NCBI GenBank assembly: GCA_032209605.1
Contig: JASFXZ010000037.1
Location: forward strand, 3,844,001 to 3,908,000
Direction: 5' to 3'
DNA: 64,000 bases
Origin: Mactromeris polynyma
Lineage: Eukaryota; Mollusca; Bivalvia; Venerida; Mactridae
Each line of letters starts with the position of its first letter. Within the stretch, counting starts at the first letter, position 1. The notes below the pieces were generated by a model. That model ran no database searches and was not told the origin of the DNA. It saw only the letters and a program-made list of their open reading frames with translations. A program made the position numbers and the translations under genes. This document shows, piece by piece, positions 45,302 through 58,401 of the stretch.

Positions 45302-45795
45302 AATAGATTTGGTCATAGAAATCTAATCCAGTATACTTCAGTAATATTTGATCCAATTTGCATTTACCTCGTGTTTGTATGGTGTAATTAGTCAATGCAA
45401 CGTGATATCTTTACACGACATTTCTACTGAGGGGATCCCATATACCTTAGTTTACACTTTGTGGGATTAGTATGAATACCATAAGAAGGGTCTCTTGAAA
45501 TTTGTATAAGTCAGAAGACGTGTATATTGAGTTGATTGCCAGTAAGACAGTTAAGATTTCTGACACATTTCTATATTGAAGAAAAAAGCCGCGAACTACG
45601 CACAATTTTATTATGTTACTTTTAGATGGAAAATAATTATATTCACATTAAAGATATATTATGTTCATTTTTTTATTCATTTGGTTACCTAAACAAACAT
45701 GCAAACTATACTTTTTATCTTGTTAAAACTTCAATAAATATGCATTATCACAGAATACCTGTATAATGTATTTCTGTATTTGTAAAAAAAAAAAC
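45302..45795. other. Intergenic, no feature seen
   Basis: AT-rich linker between two MITEs. Confidence 0.5.
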
Positions 45796-46002
45796 ATATA
45801 TCTGGCTCATCTGAACCAAAATATTTTAATGGGCTTCATCCTAGTTTTTACTAGTTTTGTCTGTTAGTAATATGAGTAAATAAGATTGTTTTTAATGGTT
45901 GTACATGGCAATGGTTATTATTATTGATGGTTTAGACTATTAAACAACAAAACTGGATGAAGCCCATTAAAATGTTTTAGGTTCAGATGAGCCAGATACA
46001 TC
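45796..46002. mobile_element. MITE with TCTGGCTCATCTGAACC termini
   Basis: 'Tctggctcatctgaacc' and 'attttaatgggcttcatcc' at the left are mirrored by 'ggatgaagcccattaaaat' and 'ggttcagatgagccaga' at the right, giving TIRs of about 48 bp in a 207-bp element. The middle is T-rich with no frame. Single copy in this window. Confidence 0.85.
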
Positions 46003-46199
46003 TTTAAATCTCCTAATGAACAGCAACATATTCAAGTTATGAACAAAAATAACATGAATTGTACAGTTTCTCTAACAAGATACCATAAATCTCATGGATG
46101 CAGGGTATTCATCTCAAGACAAATTGTTATACAATACGTAGAATTAAATGACAAAAGTAATTCCAAAGTTTATACATGTACTTACACACATATATATAA

Positions 46200-46512
46200 T
46201 TAATATGTTCTGTTCAATTCTAGACATATATGGGTTTTTTCTGTCCTCCATCATTAAATGTGTTTATGTTTTTATTTCATGAAAAACACTGTAATATATT
46301 TATATGTGTAATGTTCTTATTAGGAACTAATATGTTTTGATTATTTCTGTTGCTACGATTGTATTGTTGATACTGCGTATATGAATGTACATATTATATA
46401 TAGTCGTTTCCTTTATGTCCTGTGACACTTTGTATTGTATGTAAAATGTATTGTTGCCAATACTGCCCTATTCGGGCCTTATGCAAAATCTGTAAATAAA
46501 TTTGAAACTATA
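46200..46512 (+). mobile_element. Probable LINE 3' end
   Basis: The segment closes 'ccctattcgggccttatgc', then 'aaaatctgtaaataaattt', resembling LINE 3' UTRs ending in an AATAAA signal. The upstream T-rich region has no reverse-transcriptase frame. A host-gene 3' UTR is the alternative. Confidence 0.4.
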
Positions 46513-46772
46513 TAAATCCAACTCGCATGGCTAATGCTTCACGTTTGTAATATCAAGAAACTGTGCAATATATAACGAGATGTTGAGAAGCTACGCGCAC
46601 ATCGTTCCCAATGAGATTAGAAACTCAGTGAATAATGTATAACTTATAAACAAGCATCTACATTCACTCTCCCTCCGGTAACAATTTCACAATATGGCTC
46701 AGTGCAATGATCAGCCCGGATGAAGTACACGGTATCTCTGTACCATGACATTCTCTGATTCAGTCCATATCA

Positions 46773-47000
46773 TTTACCCTCGATTATGACATTAAACTCG
46801 ATATATCGGTGGTTATCAGCTGACCATAGTTTACCCTCGATTATGACATTATACTCGATATATCGGTGGTTATCAGCTGACCCTAGTTTACCCTCGATTA
46901 TGACATTATACTCGATATATCGGGGGTTATCAGCTGACCATAGTTTACCCTCGATTATGACATTATACTCGATATATCGGTGGTTATCAGCTGACCATAG
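46773..47000. repeat. 57-bp minisatellite, 4 copies
   Basis: Four exact-length units (228 bp) of 'tttaccctcgattatgacat' then 'tatactcgatatatcggtgg' and 'ttatcagctgaccatag'. Only a few substitutions. It is unrelated in sequence to the 57-bp array at 42.35 kb and ends 26 bp before a pogo-like MITE. Confidence 0.97.
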
Positions 47001-47026
47001 TTTATGGGACTTTTATCAATATTTTA

Positions 47027-47346
47027 TATAGTAAAACCGCAAAAATAATAAGACCACCCTTAGGACCCTTGAAAACTGGTCTTAATATTGAGGTTGAATA
47101 AAGAGCGAAACTGTCAAAAAGGACTTGAAAAGTGTGGTCTTAATATTGAGATGGTCTTAAAATTTGAGGTTGATTAAAGAGCGGAACTGTCAAAATGGAT
47201 TTGAAAAGTGTGGTCTTAATATTGAGATGGTCTTAAAATTTGAGGTTGATTAAAGAGCGGAACTGTAAAAATGAATTTGAAAAGTGTGGTCTTAATATTG
47301 AGGTGGTCTTATTTTTGAGGTGGTCTTTACGTGAGTTTTACTGTAT
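47027..47346. mobile_element. Pogo-like MITE, copy 3, with internal triplication
   Basis: The left 'atagtaaaaccgc' and right 'cgtgagttttactgtat' ends match the family. Inside, 'gtggtcttaatattgag' recurs at about 47134, 47210 and 47286, a 76-bp period, which lengthens the element to about 320 bp. Confidence 0.75.
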
Positions 47347-47517
47347 TTATCTATATTTTTATAGCGTTGTATTGCAGTATTGATTATAAATTTGTCAACA
47401 AAATGATTGCAATCACCAAGGATATTATGTTTATCAAACTTATAACTTTTCCTTGATAGTAAAGTTTTAATATATTATAGGCATGACAGTATATGTGTCA
47501 CTGTTTTTCAACATGTA

Positions 47518-47938
47518 AGCGATAACATTGTTTTTCAGCATTTAAGCGTTTATTTCTAAGGTTAAAGCGATAACATTGTTTTTCAGCATTTAAGCTTTTA
47601 TTTCTAAGGTTAAAGCGATAACATTGTTTTTCAGCATTTAAGCTTTTATTTCTAAGGTTAAAGCGATAACATTGTTTTTCAGCATTTAAGCTTTTATTTC
47701 TAAGGTTAAAGCGATAACATTGTTTTTCAGCATTTAAGCTTTTATTTCTAAGGTTAAAGCGATAACATTGTTTTTCAGCATTTAAGCTTTTATTTCTAAG
47801 GTTAAAGCGATAACATTGTTTTTCAGCATTTAAGCTTTTATTTCTAAGGTTAAAGCGATAACATTGTTTTTCAGCATTTAAGCTTTTATTTCTAATGTTA
47901 AAGCGATAACGTTGTCTTTCAGCATTTAAGCTTTTATA
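47518..47938. repeat. 48-bp minisatellite, about 8.8 copies
   Basis: The unit is 'aagcgataacattgtttttc' then 'agcatttaagcttttatttc' and 'taaggtta'. The first unit has 'aagcgttta' and the last ones have a few changes; the middle units are identical. The segment just before the array carries a partial degenerate unit ('cactgtttttcaacatgtaagc'). Confidence 0.97.
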
Positions 47939-49571
47939 TTATGTTAATTCATTGTATGTCGAGCTTCACAACTGTATTACGTATTATGCGAGCATTGGAT
48001 CTTTTATTATTATCCTGCATATGCAAACTTAACTTTAAATTTAACATCTCTATTAATTCAGCAGTCTTCGATTGTTTCTGCAATTTATTTCTGCATAAAT
48101 AGATATATTGCATATATATAAAATATCTCTCAAAAATGACAAAAACTAATAATTACAAAACAAGAAATACCTACAGTTGAGTATATCAATATAATTCTTT
48201 CACAAATAATACCAGTACGTAGAACCAGTGAAAGAATCCCTTTAATATTTATATATGACAAGCGAAAATGATTTGAAAAAAACAAATAGACATCAGTATT
48301 GACAAATTAGAGGTGGATACAAAATCAACATGATATTAAGTAATTGCAAACAAAAAAGCCATCAGAGCCATCCGCAAATATAATATATAAACAAGTATTT
48401 ACCTTACAACAAATTTTCCAGGGAAGTATCACCGTTACAGTAAGCCCAGCAAACACTATTATACAAACACAAACTATATCTCACACAAAATCGATAGTTA
48501 GAAAACTGTCATATATTGATGCACAAGCATAAAAAGCGAAGCTGCTAAAATGTCCGTCTACAATGAAGCAGACTTCAATAAACAGCAGCACACGCTAGTG
48601 GTATTGATGACCAACTAATATTTGCTAGTGTCTACCACACCTCCAGTATAATATTGAACTATTGGAACAACATGCTAGTATACTGCTACGATACAACTTC
48701 TCCAATACCATCACCAAGTGACAAGCCATTCAACATAGTTACTGTAATAGTATGTGGAGTCCAGTCTTTTTGTTTTTCATTGTACAATATATTGACCAGG
48801 CACCGGGTTTATATGAGATATATTGACCAGGCACCGGGTTTATATGAGATAGTCATCACTTTGACCTTCATTCATACTGCTGTCCCAGTAGCCATGTAAA
48901 ACAAAAATCAGTGTTTTAATTATTTGATCATTCATCATAATTAACAAATATTTGAAATAACTTTGCAAACGTTGTGATCTTATATTTTGATTACATACAC
49001 ATACCATAAAATTTAAATGCCTCTATTACTTTCTAGTATAGTATTGCAGCTTATTTGAAAATTACAAGTTGTTTTAAACCACATCCTATTCAAATAATAA
49101 ACATTTAAATAAGATCAAAATAATGTGTACTGTTTATCAAAGGAAGCAATCAATAATCAGTATTCAATTATCTCGGACCTGGCTTCCTACTTCTGAACAA
49201 AAGGGTTCTTTTGAAACAAAATAATTATGAAAAAAATACATTAAAACAACAAAAATCATCAATTTTAGTGCATAAAACCGTAATTATTATGAAAAATCTT
49301 CTTGTAAAATCTTTTTTTTTATATCATTGTGGTTTATATCAGTGAACTATGCTCATTGTGAGACAAATCAAGTTTCTAAGCTAAACACTATTCTGTGTGC
49401 ATGAACTAAAAGTTGACCAAGCGGTTGTACAATTAGTGAAGTTTCACGCACGTTTTGTGTGAACTCGTAGTTTTGTTAATCTGATTTTGTGGCGCGTCAT
49501 ATTTGTTTGAAATATTTAAAACAAATTTCGTAAGAATCAATTCAATTATTATATGTTTGTTGAAGAATAGT
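47939..49571. other. Intergenic with a 31-bp tandem pair
   Basis: Very AT-rich. The only repeat is 'tatattgaccaggcaccggg' plus 11 bases, twice at 48788 and 48819. Frames of 62 and 81 codons (48344-48899) have no recognised content. Confidence 0.5.
48788..48849. repeat. 31-bp tandem duplication, 2 copies
   Basis: Exact 31-bp duplication of 'tatattgaccaggcaccggg' followed by 'tttatatgaga'. Confidence 0.9.
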
Positions 49572-49855
49572 TATTCGGCGGAGCCGTACTAACATGGTTT
49601 TGGTATTTGCATATCAGTGTTGTGTAAACCAATCAAATCTTACGTTAACCACCAAGGCAATTTCTCTTCAACCGAACGTTTGTAACCATGACGCGGATTG
49701 GTTAACCTTTTGATAAACGGTACGTTAGCTTACCGAAGTCCATTTTGGATCTGGAGTGACCAACACTCGTAACATCTAGGCATTTTTTAATGTTGCACCA
49801 CAAAATCTAACCTTCAAATTGCGCCGACCATATGTTTTCACGATATTTCGTGTTA
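49572..49855 (-). mobile_element. R1 family, copy 4
   Basis: The reverse complement has all R1 landmarks, from 'gaaatatcgtgaaaac' and 'atggtcggcgcaatttgaag' through 'gatccaaaatgg' and 'aaccaatccgcgtca' to 'gtacggctccgccgaa'. It is the only copy in this orientation. Confidence 0.8.
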
Positions 49856-50738
49856 TACCACATGTGGATTGTATTGTTAACGTTTGATGCATTCTGTATA
49901 CAAAGCTCAAGCAAACAAAGTGTCAAATCAGTTTTTTATAAATCATCAACATGGTAAACGAGCAAACTGTGTAACAGTTAAAAGAAATCCCATACTATAA
50001 AGATGTTATTTGATTGAATTGTCGATTGACTACAGGGAACTTTATTGACTTATACTGATTGTTAAACAGAGTGGCAATATCTACCGGGTCCATGTTTCCG
50101 TGGCATACCGGATTACAGTGACAAGAATGAAATCCATTAAAACCTCCAATTCCATGTTGTCAAATTCTTAATGAGTTCCTCTGTCTCTAGGGAATATCGC
50201 GTGTAAGTGAATTTAATTAATAACAAATCACATGGATCAGCTGATGCACCATCGATGATAAAATCTCCATTTCCACTCATTTTTAGCAAATGGAAGTACT
50301 AATTGAACAAATGACCAACTTCGGTGTCTCACGATTAAAGTTACCTCATGAATTCACTTTAGTATTGAAAGCCAGGCAAAACATGCCGCTGCATAACAAG
50401 AGTATCACGTGATACACATGCTTGCAGAACTGGGAAGTCAACAATGCAACCACGATACAGCTAATATCACTAATAACACAGATGCCTCAAGGGTTTTGAG
50501 GCCAAGTGGTAATGGCAACTGACTTCAAATCACCTACCCCTCACCCTTATGGATTCGACTCACAACCAGGATGTAGAATGTGCATGTGAGGAAGCTCTAT
50601 GACTGACTGATGGAAGGTGGGTGGCTCTACCCTGCTGTCCCCCTGTCCTAAAATGATAGAAGGGTTATCTGAGGTCTTCCTCTACGCATATAGCTGGTCA
50701 AGTCGATACCTGATTCCCACTTAAAGCCCCATTACATT
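49856..50738. other. Intergenic, no feature seen
   Basis: No frame, RNA or repeat supported. Confidence 0.5.
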
Positions 50739-51263
50739 TACATGTAAAACTTCGAAACCTCGAATAGTTTTGTCTCGAACACAGTAGATACCTCGAACAG
50801 GTTCTTAAGTCCGGCGAAATCCCTTTCTTATTTCATATTATCTATAAGTAGATCAGTCGAACAGATATAGGTGGAACACTCGAACAGGATTTGTGGTCCC
50901 TAGCTATCATTTCATTCATTGTTTACCATACATAGGTCGAACAATACAATAATTCACACCTTTCATTGACCACTTAATATTCTATCGTTTGTTGACGAGT
51001 ATGATTAGTAGCGACACATGTTATTCGCACTTCGTGATAATTACTTGATGGTTGTACGATGTACATGTACTATCAAAATGCTGCGACTATTGATCGACGT
51101 ACATTCAGTATTAAAACAAATGCAATGTGTGCAACATCCTTAGTACACTTGCACTAGGGACTGTCAGTTCGGACATATACCTGTATACCGTATATGCCTC
51201 GAACAATAGACGACTCAACTAATTGCTAGGTCTGACGGCTTCGAGGTTTTGAAGTTTTACTGA
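50739..51263. mobile_element. Pogo-like MITE with CCTCGAAC subrepeats
   Basis: The left 'catgtaaaacttcgaaacctcg' type end and inverted right end 'cttcgaggttttgaagtttt', closing in 'actg', form TIRs (CAGTAAAACTTC-like). The body repeats 'tcgaaca' many times. It is 525 bp with no coding frame, and differs from the other pogo-like family here. Confidence 0.65.
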
Positions 51264-51281
51264 AGTACGAAAAATAATAAT

Positions 51282-51378
51282 CAGATTTTGAATTATAGCA
51301 CGAACACGTGTTCAAAGAATCAGTAAATAAGATTAAAGTTCTGCTTTCGTTAATTTGTTCTAACATATAAATATAATC
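51282..51378. repeat. Two-copy interspersed repeat, uninterrupted copy
   Basis: Matches the split repeat at 14050-14225 at both ends: 'ttatagcacgaacac' and 'tttgttctaacatat'. Confidence 0.5.
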
Positions 51379-52074
51379 AATAATAATAACATGCGTGGTA
51401 GGAATAGTCGGTTTCATGTCCAAAAATATTAAACGAGTGCATAATGAAATGTACACAAAACACAGGACTATTGTGGCATTCTTCAATAACCTTTCAGAGA
51501 TTTCAAGCATTAAAACGATACTCTCGCATGTATCTCGTGTCTAAGCTAAACATAGTATACAAATTGAATGTAAAATAATAAAAAATAATAAATGGACTTG
51601 TCTATATTAAACTGTATCAAACACAATAAAACTTTCAATTCGATGAAGGCGTAAATAAGTCTAGACAATATATATCTTATATAGTTCTAATGATTTGGCC
51701 AAGAAAGTCCGTATACATTTTTAAAGCAAACATGATTTATTCGGACATTATTCCTACTTTCACTGTACCGTTGAATCCGTTTGACTATCACGATTTAACG
51801 TATTAAAATATACTGCTGACTTTGCCCGATTTACATAAACGTTTGTGATTGTTTTTGTTAATGTAACATTATATATTATTTTGATGTATAAAGTACAAGT
51901 TACATAACTGCAAAATTTCATCAGTAATTAAAAATTAAGTTACTGTTCGTATGTATGTGTAGCACAATTATAGATACATATGTCTGCATTCAAACCATAA
52001 TTTATTTCTAGAGCAGACGAATTTATTCAGCGTAAGTCAATCTACTCTGAAGTTATATATGTGAAAGCAAATTG
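51379..52074. other. Intergenic, no feature seen
   Basis: AT-rich. A 94-codon minus-strand frame overlapping the left boundary (51226-51510) crosses a MITE end and a repeat, so it is not a gene. Confidence 0.45.
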
Positions 52075-52330
52075 GGCAGACAAACGATGTTTGTAAACTT
52101 CACCCTGATTGGTTCAAATCTGCAACGTGTAAACTCGGGGCTGGAATGTTGCGAAAGTACTCTGCTGGAAAGTGAATTGTCTTTTGGGGACACATCGTTT
52201 GGTGCCTCTCCGCTTGAAATATGCACCAAACCATTCGTCTAATTTGTTACATATTTAAACAACGGGCTTCATATACAATATTTGATTGGTTTAAAATGTA
52301 GGTCAAAATCAGCTACGCCGAAACAAATCG
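52075..52330. mobile_element. Interspersed family R2, copy 1
   Basis: Contains 'gtttggtgcctct', 'attggtttaaaatgtaggt' and 'caaaatcagctacgccgaaa'. The same phrases in the same order occur at 59085-59285. No TIR is clear. Confidence 0.45.
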
Positions 52331-52402
52331 AGACTTATTGTTGTGACAAATCAAGGCATATCTAAAATGCTAATTACAAATCATACCTTACAATACGCAA
52401 TC

Positions 52403-55400
52403 AAGAACACATTGTCTAGCAAATACAGCAGTATACGCATGTGTTCATTGTAAACACATTGTCTAGCAAATACAGCAGTATACCCATGTGTTCATTGTCT
52501 AGCAAATACAGCAGTATACGCATGTGTTCATTGTCTAGCAAATCCAGCAGTATACGCATGTGTTCATTGTCTAGCAAATACAGCAGTATACGCATGTGTT
52601 CATTGTCTAGCAAATACAGCAGTATACGCATGTGTTCATTGTCTAGCAAATACAGCAGTATACGCATGTGTTCATTGTCTAGCAAATCCAGCAGTATACG
52701 CACGTGTTCATTGTCTAGCAAATACAGCAGTATACGCATGTGTTCATTGTCTAGCAAATCCAGCAGTATACGCACGTGTTCATTGTCTAGCAAATACAGC
52801 AGTATACGCATGTGTTCATTGTAAACACATTGTCTAGCAAATACAGCAGTATACGCATGTGTTCATTGTCTAGCAAATACAGCAGTATACGCATGTGTTC
52901 ATTGTCTAGCAAATACAGCAGTATACGCATGTGTTCCTTGTCTAGCAAATACAGCAGTATACGCATGTGTTCATTGTCTAGCAAATACAGCAGTATACGC
53001 ATGTGTTCATTGTCTAGCAAATACAGCAGTATACGCATGTGTTCATTGTCTAGCAAATCCAGCAGTATACGCACGTGTTCATTGTCTAGCAAATACAGCA
53101 GTATACGCATGTGTTCATTGTAAACACATTGTCTAGCAAATACAGCAGTATACGCATGTGTTCATTGTCTAGCAAATACAGCAGTATACGCATGTGTTCA
53201 TTGTCTAGCAAATACAGCAGTATACGCATGTGTTCATTGTCTAGCAAATACAGCAGTATACGCATGTGTTCATTGTCTAGCAAATACAGCAGTATACGCA
53301 TGTGTTCATTGTCTAGCAAATCCAGCAGTATACGCACGTGTTCATTGTCTAGCAAAAACAGCAGTATACGCATGTGTTCATTGTCTAGCAAATACAGCAG
53401 TATACGCATGTGTTCATTGTCTAGCAAATACAGCAGTATACGCACGTGTTCATTGTCTAGCAAATACAGCAGTATACGCATGTGTTCATTGTCTAGCAAA
53501 TACAGCAGTATACGCATGTGTTCATTGTCTAGCAAATGCAGCAGTATACGCATGTGTTCATTGTCTAGCAAATACAGCAGTATACGCATGTGTTCATTGT
53601 CTAGCAAATACAGCAGTATACGCATGTGTTCATTGTCTAGCAAATCCAGCAGTATACGCACGTGTTCATTGTCTAGCAAATACAGTAGTATACGCATGTG
53701 TTCATTGTCTAGCAAATACAGCAGTATACGCATGTGTTCATTGTCTAGCAAATACAGCAGTATACGCACGTGTTCATTGTCTAGCAAATACAGCAGTATA
53801 CGCATGTGTTCATTGTAAACACATTGTCTAGCAAATACAGCAGTATACGCATGTGTTCATTGTAAACACATTGTCTAGCAAATACGGCAGTATACGCATG
53901 TGTTCATTGTCTAGCAAATACAGCAGTATACGCATGTGTTCATTGTAAACACATTGTCTAGCAAATACAGCAGTATACGCATGTGTTCATTGTAAACACA
54001 TTGTCTAGCAAATACAGCAGTATACGCATGTGTTCATTGTAAACACATTGTCTAGCAAATACAGCAGTATACGCATGTGTTCATTGTCTAGCAAATACAG
54101 CAGTATACGCATGTGTTCATTGTCTAGCAAATACAGCAGTATACGCATGTGTTCATTGTCTAGCAAATACAGCAGTATACGCATGTGTTCATTGTCTAGC
54201 AAATCCAGCAGTATACGCACGTGTTCATTGTCTAGCAAATACAGTAGTATACGCATGTGTTCATTGTCTAGCAAATACAGCAGTATACGCATGTGTTCAT
54301 TGTCTAGCAAATACAGCAGTATACGCACGTGTTCATTGTCTAGCAAATACAGCAGTATACGCATGTGTTCATTGTAAACACATTGTCTAGCAAATACAGC
54401 AGTATACGCATGTGTTCATTGTAAACACATTGTCTAGCAAATACGGCAGTATACGCATGTGTTCATTGTCTAGCAAATACAGCAGTATACGCATGTGTTC
54501 ATTGTAAACACATTGTCTAGCAAATACAGCAGTATACGCATGTGTTCATTGTAAACACATTGTCTAGCAAATACAGCAGTATACGCATGTGTTCATTGTA
54601 AACACATTGTCTAGCAAATACAGCAGTATACGCATGTGTTCATTGTCTAGCAAATACAGCAGTATACGCATGTGTTCATTGTCTAGCAAATACAGCAGTA
54701 TACGCATGTGTTCATTGTCTAGCAAATACAGCAGTATACGCATGTGTTCATTGTCTAGCAAATACAGCAGTATACGCATGTGTTCATTGTCTAGCAAATC
54801 CAGCAGTATACGCACGTGTTCATTGTCTAGCAAATACAGCAGTATACGCATGTGTTCATTGTCTAGCAAATACAGCAGTATACGCATGTGTTCATTGTCT
54901 AGCAAATACAGCAGTATACGCACGTGTTCATTGTCTAGCAAATACAGCAGTATACGCATGTGTTCATTGTCTAGCAAATACAGCAGTATACGCATGTGTT
55001 CATTGTCTAGCAAATACAGCAGTATACGCATGTGTTCATTGTCTAGCAAATACAGCAGTATACGCATGTGTTCATTGTCTAGCAAATACAGCAGTATACG
55101 CACGTGTTCATTGTCTAGCAAATACAGCAGTATACGCATGTGTTCATTGTCTAGCAAATACAGCAGTATACGCATGTGTTCACTGTCTAGCAAATACAGC
55201 AGTATACGCATGTGTTCATTGTCTAGCAAATACAGCAGTATACGCATGTGTTCATTGTCTAGCAAATACAGCAGTATACGCATGTGTTCATTGTCTAGCA
55301 AATACAGCAGTATACGCATGTGTTCATTGTCTAGCAAATACAGCAGTATACGCATGTGTTCATTGTCTAGCAAATACAGCAGTATACGCATGTGTTCATT

Positions 55401-55511
55401 GTCTAGCAAATACAGCAGTATACGCATGTGTTCATTGTCTAGCAAATACAGCAGTATACGCATGTGTTCATTGTCTAGCAAATACAGCAGTATACGCATG
55501 TGTTCATTGTA
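52403..55511. repeat. 36-bp minisatellite, about 82 copies, with 559-bp higher-order repeat
   Basis: The unit is 'cattgtctagcaaatacagc' then 'agtatacgcatgtgtt'. About 13 units are followed by an extra 11 bp ('cattgtaaaca'). Variants are tacag/tccag, gcatg/gcacg, and rare tacgg and cagtag. Rare markers recur 559 bp apart ('aatacggcag' at 53881 and 54440; 'tacagtag' at 53681 and 54240), matching 14 units plus five 11-bp inserts. Long frames on both strands follow from 36 being divisible by three and are interrupted at the 11-bp inserts. This is the longest array in the window. Confidence 0.97.
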
Positions 55512-56091
55512 AACAACACTATGGTAATCAGTTCATCATTCGCAATGAATGAAGAAGATGAGTAGGAAATGTCACAGAAAAAGTTCACAGCTGCTTCAAA
55601 AGACAAACAAATACACTCATACAAGTACACACGTATAAAAGGCTGAACAAGATACTAGCAGAAAACAAATCAACCAATATATAAGATATTTACTGAAAAC
55701 ACATCTGTTATCCAGAACGAAATGTTATGCATTTAAAACCAAGCCGAGGGACACAACTCCTTATACAAACAACATTTAACTAGCACAGTAGTATAAGGTA
55801 AACAGAAGTTTACATGAATGTAAGTGCAGCTTTTGAGATATTGGTACATGACTATTTCACCACTAACTTGCATGCAAAGGCAGTGAATCTGACAAGCCTT
55901 TAACATAGTTTGACATTTAGCAAACATTATAAGAAACTCTGCTTGCTGCAGTCGTTAAAATAATTATTATTTATACCAGAGAGAATGAACAAACATAAAA
56001 CGAACACGTTTAACGTCTCCTAATTACAGCTGATTGCGATGTTTAACACAGTACCAGCATTACTGCCTCATAAAACCAAAATCCTGGATCA
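55512..56091. other. Intergenic, no feature seen
   Basis: AT-rich; no gene evidence. Confidence 0.5.
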
Positions 56092-56308
56092 TTGCCTGAT
56101 ACATATTTATGTCCGTTACTAAATTGTTCCTTTCAAACTGATTATACTTGCAAATGTCATAAGCATAACATCAGAAAATAAAATGAACGCTTCTCTTCGC
56201 TTGCCTGATACACATTCGTGTTCTGCCTTTTCACTAAAACGTTCCTTTCAAACTGATTATATTTTTAAATGTCATAAGCATAACAGGAAATGAAATGAAC
56301 CCTTTTCT
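56092..56308. repeat. 109-bp tandem duplication, 2 diverged copies
   Basis: 'Ttgcctgataca' at 56092 and 56201 begins two copies sharing 'gttcctttcaaactgattat' and 'aaatgtcataagcataaca'. Differences are frequent, so the duplication is older than the minisatellites. Confidence 0.85.
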
Positions 56309-57483
56309 GTGAGGGAATAAGAGCTGACATCCTGTTGACCTGAAATCCCCTGTTGGTAACGCTAATAGAATATTCAACTTGTGAAAGTCCACTCAGTTCA
56401 TAGTATTTATACAGTGAAATCAATATGAATATCTAATCTATAGAACCATCAGACTTTACTCCAATTGTAAGGCATGGAAATACGACACAAACTGTAAATG
56501 TTATCAGTGTTTACTCAGTGAATACCAATATTAGAACTCGCACTGTGACAAGAGGTACTCCAGAGGCCAATGTAAAAACTGCCTTTCTTATTTAGAAAGT
56601 CGATGTAAAGAAAATATTGTTGTAATATGTAGCGGAGAGTAGTTGTGTACAAACTCACTTGAGTACAAAGTTTTATTAGAAATGCACAGCATGTAAGCAC
56701 TTATTCAGTGTCGTAGACTATACCTCCGTGTGCCAGAATAATAAAGTTAAATTACAAACAACACAAACATGTTCTTTATCTGTAATTTGACACTACCAAG
56801 TGCGAAATGTTGCAGGGTGTCTATATCATTATCTTTGTTATTTCCAATTGTTCTCCCTGTGAAGATACGAGGTATCAAAGAACGCATAAGGTAACACCAT
56901 CATAGTGTGGTGTATAGCCATAATAAGGTCTGTATAAACATGTAGTAGGATAACAAAATAGCTGTTTATGACCGAAGTCCATCATATAGATGGCTTATTG
57001 TTCACACGGTAGTCTGCAAACATCCCGAAGGTCCATACCAAATTACTGATGCAGACCAAGGAAACAAATACATCGTACAGTCAATGATCCAGAAAGTCAG
57101 ACTAATCAAATAAAGACCTCAACGTTACAGTCAATGATTATACATTCAAAGATGCAATGGTCAGACAATTGTTTAATTAGTTGTAAAGTTAATCACCCAC
57201 TGCGCATATCTCTGCCTCATATCGCAATGTCCGAAGACTTTCTTTGCAGACGGACGCGCATTCAGCCAATTCATTAGGTCTCCGTGACTTGAATGCTAGC
57301 ATAAACACCGTGCAAAACATGCTGACTATTTGTCATTGATTTGTTGGTGGTATGATTTTAGCATTTTATAAATGTGCGAATGTTATGCATTGAGAATAAA
57401 CGTGTATGACAAACTGTCGGATTACTCAGACAAAACTGTTTAAAAGGTCATGTGCAGTATCCGAACATAAGCTTGAATGCCAG
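56309..57483. other. Intergenic, no feature seen
   Basis: No frame or repeat of note until the start of the 54-bp array. Confidence 0.5.
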
Positions 57484-58401
57484 CGCCACACTGCAACAAT
57501 TCTCTGTCCCGAAGAGAACGATAGTAGTGGGTGTTTGCGCCACCCTGCAACAATTCTCTGTCCCGAAGAGAACGATAGTAGTGGGTGTTTGCGCCACACT
57601 GCAACAATTCTCTGTCCCGAAGAGAACGATAGTAGTGGGTGTTTGCGCCACACTGCAACAATTCTCTGTCCCGAAGAGAACGATAGTAGTGGGTGTTTGC
57701 GCCACACTGCAACAATTCTCTGTCCCGAAGAGAACGATAGTAGTGGGTGTTTGCGCCACACTGCAACAATTCTCTGTCCCGAAGAGAACGATAGTAGTGG
57801 GTGTTTGCGCCACACTGCAACAATTCTCTGTCCCGAAGAGAACGATAGTAGTGGGTGTTTGCGCCACACTGCAACAATTCTCTGTCCCCGTGAGAACGAT
57901 AGTAGTGGGTGTTTGCGCCACACTGCAACAATTCTCTGTCCCGGTGAGAACGATAGTAGTGGGTGTTTGCGCCACACTGCAACAATTCTCTGTCCCGAAG
58001 AGAACGATAGTAGTGGGTGTTTGCGCCACACTGCAACAATTCTCTGTCCCGGTGAGAACGATAGTAGTGGGTGTTTGCGCCACACTGCAACAATTCTCTG
58101 TCCCGAAGAGAACGATAGTAGTGGGTGTTTGCGCCACACTGCAACAATGCTCTGTCCCGAAGAGAACGATAGTAGTGGGTGTTTGCGCCACACTGCAACA
58201 ATTCTCTGTCCCGAAGAGAACGATAGTAGTGGGTGTTTGCGCCACACTGCAACAATTCTCTGTCCCGAAGAGAACGATAGTAGTGGGTGTTTGCGCCACA
58301 CTGCAACAATTCTCTGTCCCGAAGAGAACGATAGTAGTGGGTGTTTGCGCCACACTGCAACAATGCTCTGTCCCGGTGAGAACGATAGTAGTGGGTGTTT
58401 G
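57484..58401. repeat. 54-bp minisatellite, exactly 17 copies
   Basis: The unit is 'cgccacactgcaacaattct' then 'ctgtcccgaagagaacgata' and 'gtagtgggtgtttg'. Seventeen units fill 918 bp with no length change. Variants are gaagag/ggtgag/cgtgag, att/atg and one accct. Five of the six reading frames are open across the array (one plus frame extends to 384 codons, 57406-58560, with short non-repeat ends). With so many frames open at once, none can be singled out as coding. It is GC-richer than its flanks. Confidence 0.96.

Noticed and set aside
46786..47031. 81-codon repeat frame
   Set aside because: Product of the four 57-bp units; stops directly after the array.
52416..55512. Frames of 100-311 codons on both strands
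   Set aside because: Consequence of the 36-bp unit; each frame breaks at the 11-bp inserts.
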